Shown here in pieces: positions 35,797 to 42,946 of a stretch of DNA of 64,000 nt. The notes below the pieces were generated by a model that had not been told where the DNA came from, did no database searches, and worked only from the letters and a program-made list of their open reading frames with translations. The DNA lies in NCBI GenBank assembly GCA_017984215.1, contig JAGOAA010000004.1, forward strand, positions 86,775 through 150,774, given 5' to 3'. A program made the translations under genes and the position numbers. Position 1 is the first letter of the stretch. Each line of letters begins with the position of its first letter. This DNA comes from Cytophagaceae bacterium. Its GTDB lineage: Bacteria > Bacteroidota > Bacteroidia > Cytophagales > Spirosomataceae.

Positions 35797-36531
35797 ATGG
35801 AAAAGATGAATTGTATTGTCGTGGACGACGAAAATATGGGCCGCAAATTGCTCGAAGAAAATGTGCGTCAAATCCCTTTTTTACATTTAGTAGCCTCTTG
35901 CAAAAATGCCTTCGAGGCGATGGAGCAATTGCAGACGAATTCCATTGATTTGATTTTTCTCGATATTCAAATGCCCGGTATGCTAGGTACTCAATTGATT
36001 CAAACCTTGGCTAAAAAACCTTTGGTAATCTTTGTGACGGCCTATGATAATTATGCCGTGGAAAGTTATCAATTGGATGCGGTGGATTATTTGATGAAGC
36101 CTGTTAGTCTGGAGCGCTTTTCGTTGGCGGCCAACAAAGCGTACCAATTATTCAACATGCAAAAGCCTGTTGCACAAACCGTGTCAGTGCCACAAGAGGC
36201 CTTAGAAGATTTCTTTTTCGTTAATGTCGAGTATTCTTTGGTGCGTATTTCCATCCAACAAATTTCCCACATTGAAGGCTTAAAGGATTACGTGAAAATC
36301 TTTTTGGATGGGGAGCGTAGACCTGTTTTAACCAAGATGACGATGAAATCCATCGAAGCAAAAGTCTTGCCGCATGGCTTCATGCGTGTACACAAATCGT
36401 TTATTGTTAATCTAAGACGGATCGAGTCTATTAAACAACAGCGGATCAAAATCGGAACGTATGATATTCCCATCAGTGATTCACATGCGGCCGATTTAAT
36501 GGAAAAGTTGAATTTTACGCGGCCTAGTTAA
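35797..36531 (+). CDS. LytTR-family response regulator
   Basis: 244 residues from the ATG at 35797 (another ATG lies 9 bases later). The receiver domain has VVDDE near the N-terminus, the phosphoacceptor Asp56 in IFLDIQMPG and the Lys in YLMKPVS. The C-terminal LytTR DNA-binding domain runs from about residue 140 (ISHIEGLKDYVKIFLDG, FMRVHKSFIVNLRRIESI). It forms a two-gene operon with the upstream kinase and overlaps the 3' end of the convergent TonB receptor gene by 8 bases. Confidence 0.92.
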   Translation: MEKMNCIVVDDENMGRKLLEENVRQIPFLHLVASCKNAFEAMEQLQTNSIDLIFLDIQMPGMLGTQLIQTLAKKPLVIFVTAYDNYAVESYQLDAVDYLMKPVSLERFSLAANKAYQLFNMQKPVAQTVSVPQEALEDFFFVNVEYSLVRISIQQISHIEGLKDYVKIFLDGERRPVLTKMTMKSIEAKVLPHGFMRVHKSFIVNLRRIESIKQQRIKIGTYDIPISDSHAADLMEKLNFTRPS

Positions 36532-38449
36532 GTGTAATTTTTAGTCCTGCCTGGAAATAGCGTCCGGGCGATGCATTGTAGAAACGATTTCCCGTCGCAT
36601 TCAAATCCGGTCCTGAAACATAAAGTTCATTGGTCATATTTTCGACCGTCAACCAAAGCTCCCAATGTTTTCGCTGGTAACTGATTTTGCTATTCCACAC
36701 CCTGGAAGAAGCAAGAACAGTCGTGTTCGCATCATTTAAATACAGGAAGTCGGTGAATAAAAATTGGCTATTCCAAAGCAGTCTTGGATGTATCTGCCAT
36801 TGCAAAAGGCTGGCATGTTGATAAGGGCTCGTGCCTGTAAGTCGATTTCCCGCATAATTCTTTGTTCCTGACACGTAATCCCCAAAGCGAAAATTTTGAA
36901 TCGATTCGGAATTTCGGAGAGATAGGTGCTGACCAAGTTGAACCGTATAGGTCAGTTCGATGCCTTGTTGGGTCGTTTTCCCCGCATTTACAAAATAGTC
37001 GGAGCCATCAGCTGCCCGACGAATCACAATGGTCTCATCCAAATCGAATTGATAAGCTGTTAAATCCCAATCGAAAAATGCATATTTCCCGCGCCAAGTG
37101 ATTTCCTTGTTCCAGCCTTTCTCCGATTTCAGATTTGTATTGATGGTTCCCGCGGAGGGTCGTAATTCCGCGATGCTGGGTGGCGAATAACCCGAAGCAA
37201 TTTTGGCAATGATGCGCTGGTGATTTCCTAATTTTCGAACCAATGCAAATCGAGGCGTTAGGTTTAGTTCATTGCCGATGTATTGTGTCCAATAACCATT
37301 GGCGCTTAACGAAACCGTTGAATTCCAATTTGCATTGATCTGGTAATCCCATTGCCCAAAGATATTGCCACTCTGGATATTGGTGTTTTGCGTGACTTGC
37401 AAAGTGTCTTTGATTCCTTTGCGGTTGCCAAAGGTTTGGCTATCAAATTGGCCTATTTGGAATTCATAACCGAAGTCGATCGCCGTTTTGTCCTTTTTGT
37501 AATGAACCACACCCCGACTACTCACATTCGGTTCCTGCCGAATTTCGTAATTCCGGATGGTTGGATTCACGACCTTATTCACCTGGACCGAATTAGCCAG
37601 GTTATATCCCCAGTTTCCATTCCATGAATTGGCGATGTAGATTCCTGTACCAAACGACTTTAAATGAAAGGTTGCTTGCTGGGTAGCTGAACTTAAAAAT
37701 GCCCCCGCTGCGGGCCGAGCCTGAAAAGGATTTGCTTTGAACTGTGCCAAAGTAAGTCCGCCTGGAGTTTGGTAGGCGACATCAGCATAATAGGAGGTCA
37801 GCTGGATGCTTCCATTGATTCCGAAATTTTTGTTGTATTCATGGCTGATGATCTGTTTTTTCATCGCCGACCAGTCTCTTGCACCGGGTTGTTGCCAGAA
37901 AGATGCGTAGACGCGGTGACCCGATTGCTGGATATCCCAACTTTGTTTGTATCCGCCGAGTGTGTTCCCGATCTCTTGGTGTTCAATTTTATTGGGCCCT
38001 TGTGGTCCATTGAACAAGATGCTGCCACCCGTTCCTGCTCCGTACAATCCCCCCGTGGGCCCTTTGGTCAGGATGATTTGATCCATCATGTCGGGCTCTA
38101 AAACAGCTAAATAGGTATTGTTTCCGGCATCCGTGAAGGGGATTTGATTCCAATAAACCTTTACATTTCGTACGCCAAAGGGTGCTCTGAGTGAGCTTCC
38201 ACGGATGGCAATGCGGTAACTACCGGGACTTCTTTCCTCCAAGCGGACGCCACTTTGAGCATTCAAGGCACTGCTAAAACTTGTATTTTGGATAGCATGT
38301 ACCTCCTTTGCTTGCAGGATACCGAAAGCATCCGGGCTGGATAGTCGGGTCCTGTTCTGTTCCAAAACATGCACTTCCACCTCTGCCAGGGTTTTCAAAC
38401 TATCTGGAAAACACATAAGCCACGCAGATAACAATAAACTTAACAGCAT
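36524..38449 (-). CDS. TonB-dependent receptor
   Basis: 641 residues. After a signal peptide the plug domain spans about residues 35-150 (SSPDAFGILQAKEV, GSYRIAIRGSSLRAPFGVRNVKVYWN quoted in part: RIAIRGSSLRAPFG, and ILTKGPTGGLYGAGTGG). The rest is a 22-strand-type barrel with a C-terminal aromatic-rich end (GRYFQAGLKITLN). No carboxypeptidase-like N-terminal extension and no SusD partner, so it is not a typical SusC; the substrate may be a metal chelate or vitamin. Its start lies 3 bases after the upstream barrel gene, so it is the last gene of the wecB-led minus-strand run. Confidence 0.9.
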   Translation of the reverse strand: MLLSLLLSAWLMCFPDSLKTLAEVEVHVLEQNRTRLSSPDAFGILQAKEVHAIQNTSFSSALNAQSGVRLEERSPGSYRIAIRGSSLRAPFGVRNVKVYWNQIPFTDAGNNTYLAVLEPDMMDQIILTKGPTGGLYGAGTGGSILFNGPQGPNKIEHQEIGNTLGGYKQSWDIQQSGHRVYASFWQQPGARDWSAMKKQIISHEYNKNFGINGSIQLTSYYADVAYQTPGGLTLAQFKANPFQARPAAGAFLSSATQQATFHLKSFGTGIYIANSWNGNWGYNLANSVQVNKVVNPTIRNYEIRQEPNVSSRGVVHYKKDKTAIDFGYEFQIGQFDSQTFGNRKGIKDTLQVTQNTNIQSGNIFGQWDYQINANWNSTVSLSANGYWTQYIGNELNLTPRFALVRKLGNHQRIIAKIASGYSPPSIAELRPSAGTINTNLKSEKGWNKEITWRGKYAFFDWDLTAYQFDLDETIVIRRAADGSDYFVNAGKTTQQGIELTYTVQLGQHLSLRNSESIQNFRFGDYVSGTKNYAGNRLTGTSPYQHASLLQWQIHPRLLWNSQFLFTDFLYLNDANTTVLASSRVWNSKISYQRKHWELWLTVENMTNELYVSGPDLNATGNRFYNASPGRYFQAGLKITLN

Positions 38450-38452
38450 AGC

Positions 38453-39217
38453 TTAGAAATAATAGGTGAATAAGGTAGATAGAATTTGCGCCTGTGTGGC
38501 ATCAATCGACTTGGAATTGATGTTTTCGGCAGATCCAAAATTAAGTATTTCGTAGGTAAGTGAAAGCCCCATTTTCTGGTAATGGAAGTCTACATGGGTC
38601 CGATAACTCAAGGAATGGTTACTGACTTTGGAGGTATAGGGAACGCCTACATATCGACCGTAGAGCGTGATTCGTTGGATGAGGGGCTCAAAGATTTGGC
38701 CGTATACTTGCAGGGAGCTTTGTTTCCAATTGGCTTTGTATGCTAGGCCGATGTTCATTCCATGCAGCGCATATTTTTCTTCCTCGATGTATTGCGATTG
38801 ATTGGACGTTATTTTTCGTGCAAGGGATTTACTGTAGAGGGCTATGCTGGGAGTTAAGCCTGATTTTGTATTCCATTGAATACCCGCATCTGCTTGTCCC
38901 CCACGGTATGCTGCGAACAATGGATCCGTAGCCCCGAGTGGCTTGTTGTTCATGTTCACCGGAGGTTCCATTAACAATAGGATTTCGCGGTCCACTGGGC
39001 TTTCATGTAGATTTCCTAAGGCTTTTAACTTGGCAAAAATCTGGTATTTTTTATTCGGATGTTGAAATGTGAGTTGGGCCCCTAAATCCATGGTCGTTTG
39101 GTTTTCGTACCATTGAAAAGTACTTGTACCAATACTAGATGCAAACCTGATTTTTTGACTATTTCCCGGGAGACTAATCAATAAAAAAGCAATGAAACAA
39201 AGGATTCTAACACGCAT
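38453..39217 (-). CDS. Predicted outer-membrane beta-barrel protein linked to the TonB receptor
   Basis: 254 residues with a signal peptide (ending LPGNSQ). The sequence alternates short aromatic and polar strands (FQWYENQTTMDLGAQLTFQ, SLQVYGQIFEPLIQRITLYG quoted in part) and ends in FTYYF, a typical barrel C-terminus with terminal Phe. Family not recognised. It sits 21 bases after a GT2 gene and 3 bases before the TonB-dependent receptor, suggesting co-transcription and joint action at the outer membrane. Confidence 0.6.
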   Translation of the reverse strand: MRVRILCFIAFLLISLPGNSQKIRFASSIGTSTFQWYENQTTMDLGAQLTFQHPNKKYQIFAKLKALGNLHESPVDREILLLMEPPVNMNNKPLGATDPLFAAYRGGQADAGIQWNTKSGLTPSIALYSKSLARKITSNQSQYIEEEKYALHGMNIGLAYKANWKQSSLQVYGQIFEPLIQRITLYGRYVGVPYTSKVSNHSLSYRTHVDFHYQKMGLSLTYEILNFGSAENINSKSIDATQAQILSTLFTYYF

Positions 39218-39238
39218 AGGCTTTCAATATACAGGAAT

Positions 39239-40012
39239 TTACCAATATTTGCCACCTTTTTGAATGGCGAATTGAATGCCTCGCGTGATGATTACGAGGT
39301 GAGCTAATAGTGTTTGCGTAAAGCCAAAATGCCGCTCTAGCACTTGAAAGCGCTCTTGCCAGGATCGTTTCAGGTTTTGCACGGAGGCGCCGCCGGTTAA
39401 ATACCGACAAATCGGGATAGCCAATTGATTCGTTTTTTGACTCAATTTAAGGCATTTGATTTCCCAATCAATGTCAGAACTTAGGCGAAATTGTAAATCG
39501 AATAAGGGGGCAATTGTCCTTTTCACGATGAAGGATTGATGGCAAATCACCATGCCATACTGAAAGGATTGCCAGGTTAAATTTTGGGGGATTTTATGGG
39601 GCGTCACTTCGCTTCTTAGTCCCATCGTTTTTCCGTCCATGTCGACGAAGAGCGCGTCGCCAACAATCACATCGGGTTCTTGACCCATAGCAGCTAAAAT
39701 GCTATCAACGGTATCCTTTTCTGCAAAGCAATCACCCGCATTCATAAAGATGATGTATTCGCCAGTGGCTTGTTGCATGCCTTTATTCATCGCATCGTAA
39801 ATACCGCGGTCGGGTTCTGAAACAATTCGATCTAAATGACTTTTATAGGTTTCAATCAAATCTAATGTTCCATCTTTCGAAGCTCCATCGATGATGATGT
39901 ACTCGAGATCTTTGCGATTTCCTTGTGCCAAAACACTATGGATCGTGCGCTCCAGGTATTGTTCCGCCTGGTAGGTGATCGTGATGATGCTGAGTTTAGC
40001 CGACATGCGCAT
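39239..40012 (-). CDS. Glycosyltransferase family 2
   Basis: 257 residues. The GT-A fold is recognised by LSIITITYQAEQYLERTIHSV, IIIDGASKDGT, the nucleotide-sugar region VSEPDRGIYDAMNKGM and the metal-binding MNAGDCF (DXD-like position). It is similar to WcaA/WcaE-like exopolysaccharide transferases. It overlaps the end of the upstream GT4 gene by 17 bases; a second ATG at 40006 would reduce the overlap. Predicted to add one sugar in surface-polysaccharide synthesis. Confidence 0.9.
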   Translation of the reverse strand: MRMSAKLSIITITYQAEQYLERTIHSVLAQGNRKDLEYIIIDGASKDGTLDLIETYKSHLDRIVSEPDRGIYDAMNKGMQQATGEYIIFMNAGDCFAEKDTVDSILAAMGQEPDVIVGDALFVDMDGKTMGLRSEVTPHKIPQNLTWQSFQYGMVICHQSFIVKRTIAPLFDLQFRLSSDIDWEIKCLKLSQKTNQLAIPICRYLTGGASVQNLKRSWQERFQVLERHFGFTQTLLAHLVIITRGIQFAIQKGGKYW

Positions 40013-41231
40013 AAAAGTTTACATGTTTTGCAGCAATGATTGCTTCTGCGTATGAGGACTCAGCTTTTTGACGCGCGGCTGCTTCCGGGGCGTTTGCCAA
40101 CGTCCAACTTAATCCTTTTGCCAGGTCCTCATAAGATTTGTATTCCGCTACGTAACCATTCACGGCATGATCAATCATTTCAGGAATTCCACCGATTTTG
40201 AAACCCACACAAGGTGTTCCACAAGCCATAGCTTCCATGATGGTGTTTGGTAGATTTTCTTCCAAAGAAGGCGTAACGAAAACATCCGCCGCTTGATAGA
40301 TTTGAATCATTTTTTCCGGGGAACTGATATGCCCTAGGACATGCGCTTTCAGGTGCAATTCAGGTAGGTCCTGGGCATTCCCCACGACGATTAATTCCGT
40401 TGTGGTTTTGTCTAGTCCTTGCAATGCTTTTTCGAGATAACTAAATCCTTTTTTCGGGGCATTGACACGCATCGCGACAAATAGAATGTGTTTTTTGCTG
40501 GGGTCAAGTCCAAGGATTTTCTTTGCTTCTAGCTTGTCGCTTGGTTTGAATTGATCGGTATCGATGGCATTTGGGATGCTTTGGATGGGCTGATTTTTCA
40601 AGATGCTACTTGACATGGCGCGCTCCTTTAACCAATCGCTGCAAGTAATGATGTGCAAATTGCTTGCCTGAAAAGCCTTGAATTTTTTCTGCCAAAGTTG
40701 GTGACTCAAGTCATTCGCTGAAGGGTTCTTGATGAATTCCTGGCAGTTTCCACAACTAGCTTGGAAATTCAAACATTCGCCGCTGTGATGACATCCGCCG
40801 GTAAACGCCCACATGTCGTGCAAGGTCCAATAGATAGGTTTGCCCGTATCGAGTAATTGCTTGATATTTTGAATAGACAACATACCAAAATTCACCCAAT
40901 GCAGATGAATGATATCAGCCTGTAGGATCAGCGGGTGTTGACTTAAATCTTGCCCAAATTTACCTGGGTTGAAAAGGAAGCGTACCGCTTTGTTTTTTTC
41001 GAAGGGTAGGTATGCGAGGCGTTCGAGGATGAATCTTAGCCAACGCATGGCTTTCTTCAACGGAGAATTATTCAACGCGATCGATTCGTCATTTCCCGTT
41101 TTTTCTTGGACGAGGTAGTTAACTTGATGTCCTGCTTTTTTGAGTGCTTCCGATAATCGGTCACAAGCAATCCCAGCACCACCATTTTGGTTGTGATAGG
41201 AGAGGAGGACGATGTTGAGCGGCTTGGGCAT
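39996..41231 (-). CDS. Glycosyltransferase family 4
   Basis: 411 residues with a GT-B fold. The N-terminal domain starts IVLLSYHNQNGGAGIACDRL. The C-terminal donor domain has HILFVAMRVNAPKKGFSYLEKAL (quoted in part), a VGNAQ strand and VFVTPSLEENLPNTIMEAMACGTP with the E-x7-E signature. A Cys-rich segment (CHHSGECLNFQASCGNC, about residues 145-161) recalls a metal site seen in some WcaC-like colanic-acid transferases. It starts 2 bases after wecB and overlaps the next GT2 gene. Confidence 0.9.
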   Translation of the reverse strand: MPKPLNIVLLSYHNQNGGAGIACDRLSEALKKAGHQVNYLVQEKTGNDESIALNNSPLKKAMRWLRFILERLAYLPFEKNKAVRFLFNPGKFGQDLSQHPLILQADIIHLHWVNFGMLSIQNIKQLLDTGKPIYWTLHDMWAFTGGCHHSGECLNFQASCGNCQEFIKNPSANDLSHQLWQKKFKAFQASNLHIITCSDWLKERAMSSSILKNQPIQSIPNAIDTDQFKPSDKLEAKKILGLDPSKKHILFVAMRVNAPKKGFSYLEKALQGLDKTTTELIVVGNAQDLPELHLKAHVLGHISSPEKMIQIYQAADVFVTPSLEENLPNTIMEAMACGTPCVGFKIGGIPEMIDHAVNGYVAEYKSYEDLAKGLSWTLANAPEAAARQKAESSYAEAIIAAKHVNFYAHVG

Positions 41232-41233
41232 GT

Positions 41234-42346
41234 TTATGCGAACAGTTCTTGGATTTTAGCGGCGATGCGCTCGGCTGCTTTTCCATCCCAAAGTGGTGGA
41301 ATCTCCCCTTTTTTCGTTTCGCCTTTTAAAATATGCGTTAAAGCTTCGTAGGTTTTGTCGGGATCTAAGTCGGCCAATAGCTGATTCGTTCCCATCGTTA
41401 CCGTAACAGGTCTTTCCGTTGAATCGCGGAATGTCAAACAAGGCACACCTAGGTAGGTCGTTTCTTCCTGAATTCCACCTGAATCGGTTAGGATTGCTTG
41501 GGCGTGACTCATCAATTGGATGAATTCCAAATAGCCCAAAGGCTCTGTTAGGATTAAATTCGGGTTGCTTTCGATGGCGTTAAGTAAGCCAAATTTCTCC
41601 ATGTGTGCACGGGTGCGTGGATGGATAGGGAAAACAACTTTGGTTTGTGTTGTGCTTAATTCGATTAAACGTAAGATGGATGTTAAGCCTTGTTCCGTGT
41701 CCACGTTGGCGGGACGGTGCATGGTCATGACAATGTAAGACGTTGGACGTTGGTCATTGGACGTTAGACCAAGGTCTTTTAGGATCGTACTGCTTTTTGC
41801 TTTTTCTTGGTAGCGAACCAGCGAGTCGATCATGACGTTCCCGGTGAAGAAAACTTTGTCATCCGAAACGCCTTCACGTTTCAAGTGATCGATGCCACTT
41901 TGTTCCGTCACGAATAGATAATTTGCTACTGAATCTGTTAAAATGCGGTTGATTTCCTCGGGCATGTTGCGATCTCCGGAGCGTAATCCCGCTTCCACGT
42001 GCGCCAAAGGAATGCCTAATTTAATGGCAACCAAGGTGCATGCAAGGGTAGAGGTGACATCGCCTACGACGATGACCAAATCCGGTTTTTCTGCTAAAAG
42101 AATGGGTTCGAAGGCCAACATGATTTTGGCCGTCACTTCAGATTGCGATCCGCCACCGATGCCTAAAAAGAAATCGGGTTTCGGTAATTCCAGTTGGGTG
42201 AAGAACACGTCGCTCATTTTGGCATCAAAATGCTGACCCGTGTGTACGATTTTGGAGGTCCAACCGGGAAGATTTTGAATGGCACGATGTAGCGGGGCTA
42301 CTTTCATGAAATTGGGGCGTGCCCCGACAACCTGAATTACTTTCAT
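41234..42346 (-). CDS. wecB: UDP-N-acetylglucosamine 2-epimerase (non-hydrolysing)
   Basis: 370 residues. Interconverts UDP-GlcNAc and UDP-ManNAc for surface polysaccharides. Motifs are VVGARPNFMKVAPL, IVHTGQHFDAKMSDVFF, VVGDVTSTLA, HVEAGLRSGDRNMPEEINR, and C-terminal LTDSGGIQEETTYLGVP. Residues about 195-203 (TSNDQRPTS) form an extra segment before the conserved TMHRPANVD and are encoded by a 7-bp repeat array at 41737-41771, in frame and apparently tolerated. It heads the minus-strand run wecB-GT4-GT2-barrel-TonB receptor. Confidence 0.95.
   Translation of the reverse strand: MKVIQVVGARPNFMKVAPLHRAIQNLPGWTSKIVHTGQHFDAKMSDVFFTQLELPKPDFFLGIGGGSQSEVTAKIMLAFEPILLAEKPDLVIVVGDVTSTLACTLVAIKLGIPLAHVEAGLRSGDRNMPEEINRILTDSVANYLFVTEQSGIDHLKREGVSDDKVFFTGNVMIDSLVRYQEKAKSSTILKDLGLTSNDQRPTSYIVMTMHRPANVDTEQGLTSILRLIELSTTQTKVVFPIHPRTRAHMEKFGLLNAIESNPNLILTEPLGYLEFIQLMSHAQAILTDSGGIQEETTYLGVPCLTFRDSTERPVTVTMGTNQLLADLDPDKTYEALTHILKGETKKGEIPPLWDGKAAERIAAKIQELFA
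41737..41771. repeat. In-frame heptamer array inside wecB
   Basis: Five consecutive 7-bp units on the plus strand: AAGACGT, TGGACGT, TGGTCAT, TGGACGT, TAGACCA. They encode the extra residues TSNDQRPTS and neighbours of WecB on the minus strand. Confidence 0.8.
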
Positions 42347-42375
42347 GTGGGAATCTTTGTGAGGATAATAAGGGA

Positions 42376-42383
42376 CAAAGATA
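42376..42383 (-). promoter_or_regulatory. Candidate -7 element for wecB
   Basis: Minus strand TATCTTTG followed by TCC fits TAnnTTTG and lies 30 bases upstream of the wecB start. The place where a -33 element would be expected (about 42402-42406) is inside the GAATTAA-like heptamer array. Confidence 0.4.
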
Positions 42384-42390
42384 GGGAAAT

Positions 42391-42425
42391 GAGTTGAGAA
42401 TTAAGAGTGAAGAATTAAGAGTTAA
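42391..42425. repeat. Heptamer array GAGTTGA/GAATTAA/GAGTGAA upstream of wecB
   Basis: Five consecutive 7-bp units: GAGTTGA, GAATTAA, GAGTGAA, GAATTAA, GAGTTAA. It is unrelated in sequence to the GACTAGC family but has the same period. Confidence 0.85.
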
Positions 42426-42497
42426 GGAGGGTGATTTAGGGCCTTATTTTTGATTTTCTGCAGAATGCTTATGTATTGGTTAGAAGAAAGCTTAAAA

Positions 42498-42612
42498 CCC
42501 TAGGCTTTAGCCTAGGGCTCACAGCCGAAGGCTGAACAGCAGGAGGGTCGTTTGACGAAAGTCTGACATTCCTCAATTTAAAACATATAGAGCCCCAGAT
42601 TGAAACCTGGGG
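42498..42612. repeat. Cluster of REP-like hairpins in the wecB-methyltransferase intergenic region
   Basis: Three stem-loops in a row: CCCTAGGC-TTTA-GCCTAGGG (42498-42517), CAGCC-GAA-GGCTG (42522-42534) and CCCCAG...CTGGGG (42593-42612). The 42347-42946 interval has no gene other than a 3' remnant at 42694-42798; it is filled with repeats, this hairpin cluster and the promoter of the methyltransferase operon. Such tandem hairpins resemble REP or IS200/IS605-derived elements, but no transposase is nearby. Confidence 0.7.
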
Positions 42613-42625
42613 TTAGAAACGCATG

Positions 42626-42677
42626 GAATCGACGCTCCGCGTCTCAAACTTTGGCAATCCTGAAAGGTTTGCCAAAG
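42626..42677. repeat. Two-hairpin repeat element, copy 1
   Basis: GAATC, hairpin GACGC-TCC-GCGTC, TCAAA, hairpin CTTTGGCAATCC-TGAAA-GGTTTGCCAAAG (one T-T mismatch). The same layout is found at 48667-48718 and 61081-61133. Confidence 0.85.
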
Positions 42678-42684
42678 TGATACA

Positions 42685-42708
42685 GACTCGCGACTAGTGA
42701 CTAGCGAC
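42685..42708. repeat. Short GACTAGC-family heptamer array, left island edge
   Basis: GACTCGC, GACTAGT, GACTAGC and a partial GAC. It is the same family and strand orientation as the array at 21966-22030 and at the right island edge. Confidence 0.85.
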
Positions 42709-42798
42709 TGTACGCGATTGCGCAGCAAACGCGTACTTAAACGCCTCCATGTAATTACCTAAGACCGTATGGATATTGATTTCGTTTTGAATTATTTC
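42694..42798 (-). pseudogene. 3'-end remnant of a glycosyltransferase gene
   Basis: Read on the minus strand, 34 codons plus a TAG stop give EIIQNEINIHTVLGNYMEAF followed by KYAFAAQSRTVASH. The intact gene at 48735-49952 ends EIIQNEINIHTVLGNYMEAF followed by KFAIASRSQHFASH. The reading frame and stop are preserved, but the similarity stops abruptly upstream, where the preceding in-frame triplet is TGA. It is the trace left by the event that placed the restriction-modification island in the polysaccharide locus. Confidence 0.92.
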
Positions 42799-42889
42799 TC
42801 AATATAGCCATTTGATGGAATTATTGCAGTTGTTTTTGTTGTATGTGAACATTTGTAACAAACATAAAAAAAAACAATAAGTAATATTC

Positions 42890-42919
42890 TTGTTAGATTC
42901 GGATTTGTCCGTAAATTTG
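42890..42919 (+). promoter_or_regulatory. Promoter of the restriction-modification operon with TGTCCG repeats
   Basis: TTG (42890-42892), 19 bases, TAAATTTG (42912-42919), matching the Bacteroidota form. TGTCCG occurs four times between 42905 and 42941, overlapping and following the -7 element, and could be an operator for a protein that limits expression. The TTG that opens the longest frame (42890) is the -33 element itself, so translation must start downstream. Confidence 0.55.
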
Positions 42920-42946
42920 TCCGTGTCCGTAAAAATGTCCGCAATT

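Larger units (their letters stand above)
42626..42798. repeat. Left 173-bp direct repeat flanking the restriction-modification island
   Basis: Begins GAATCGACGCTCCGCGTCTC and ends within codons matching a glycosyltransferase 3' end. It aligns without gaps in total length to 48667-48839. The two copies are close to identical over the first 35 bases and over the last 65 bases (about five mismatches), with more differences in the middle. It contains the two-hairpin element, three GACTAGC-type heptamers and the glycosyltransferase remnant. Confidence 0.92.

Noticed and set aside
41234..42346. wecB treated as a pseudogene because of the inserted repeat
   Set aside because: The repeat keeps the frame and all conserved motifs before and after it are intact.
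42890..42946. TTG at 42890 as the methyltransferase start codon
   Set aside because: It coincides with the -33 element of a well-placed promoter and would add residues with no family similarity.
42347..42946. Insertion sequence remnant with a transposase
   Set aside because: Hairpins and repeats are present but no reading frame resembling a transposase or integrase catalytic domain was found on either strand.
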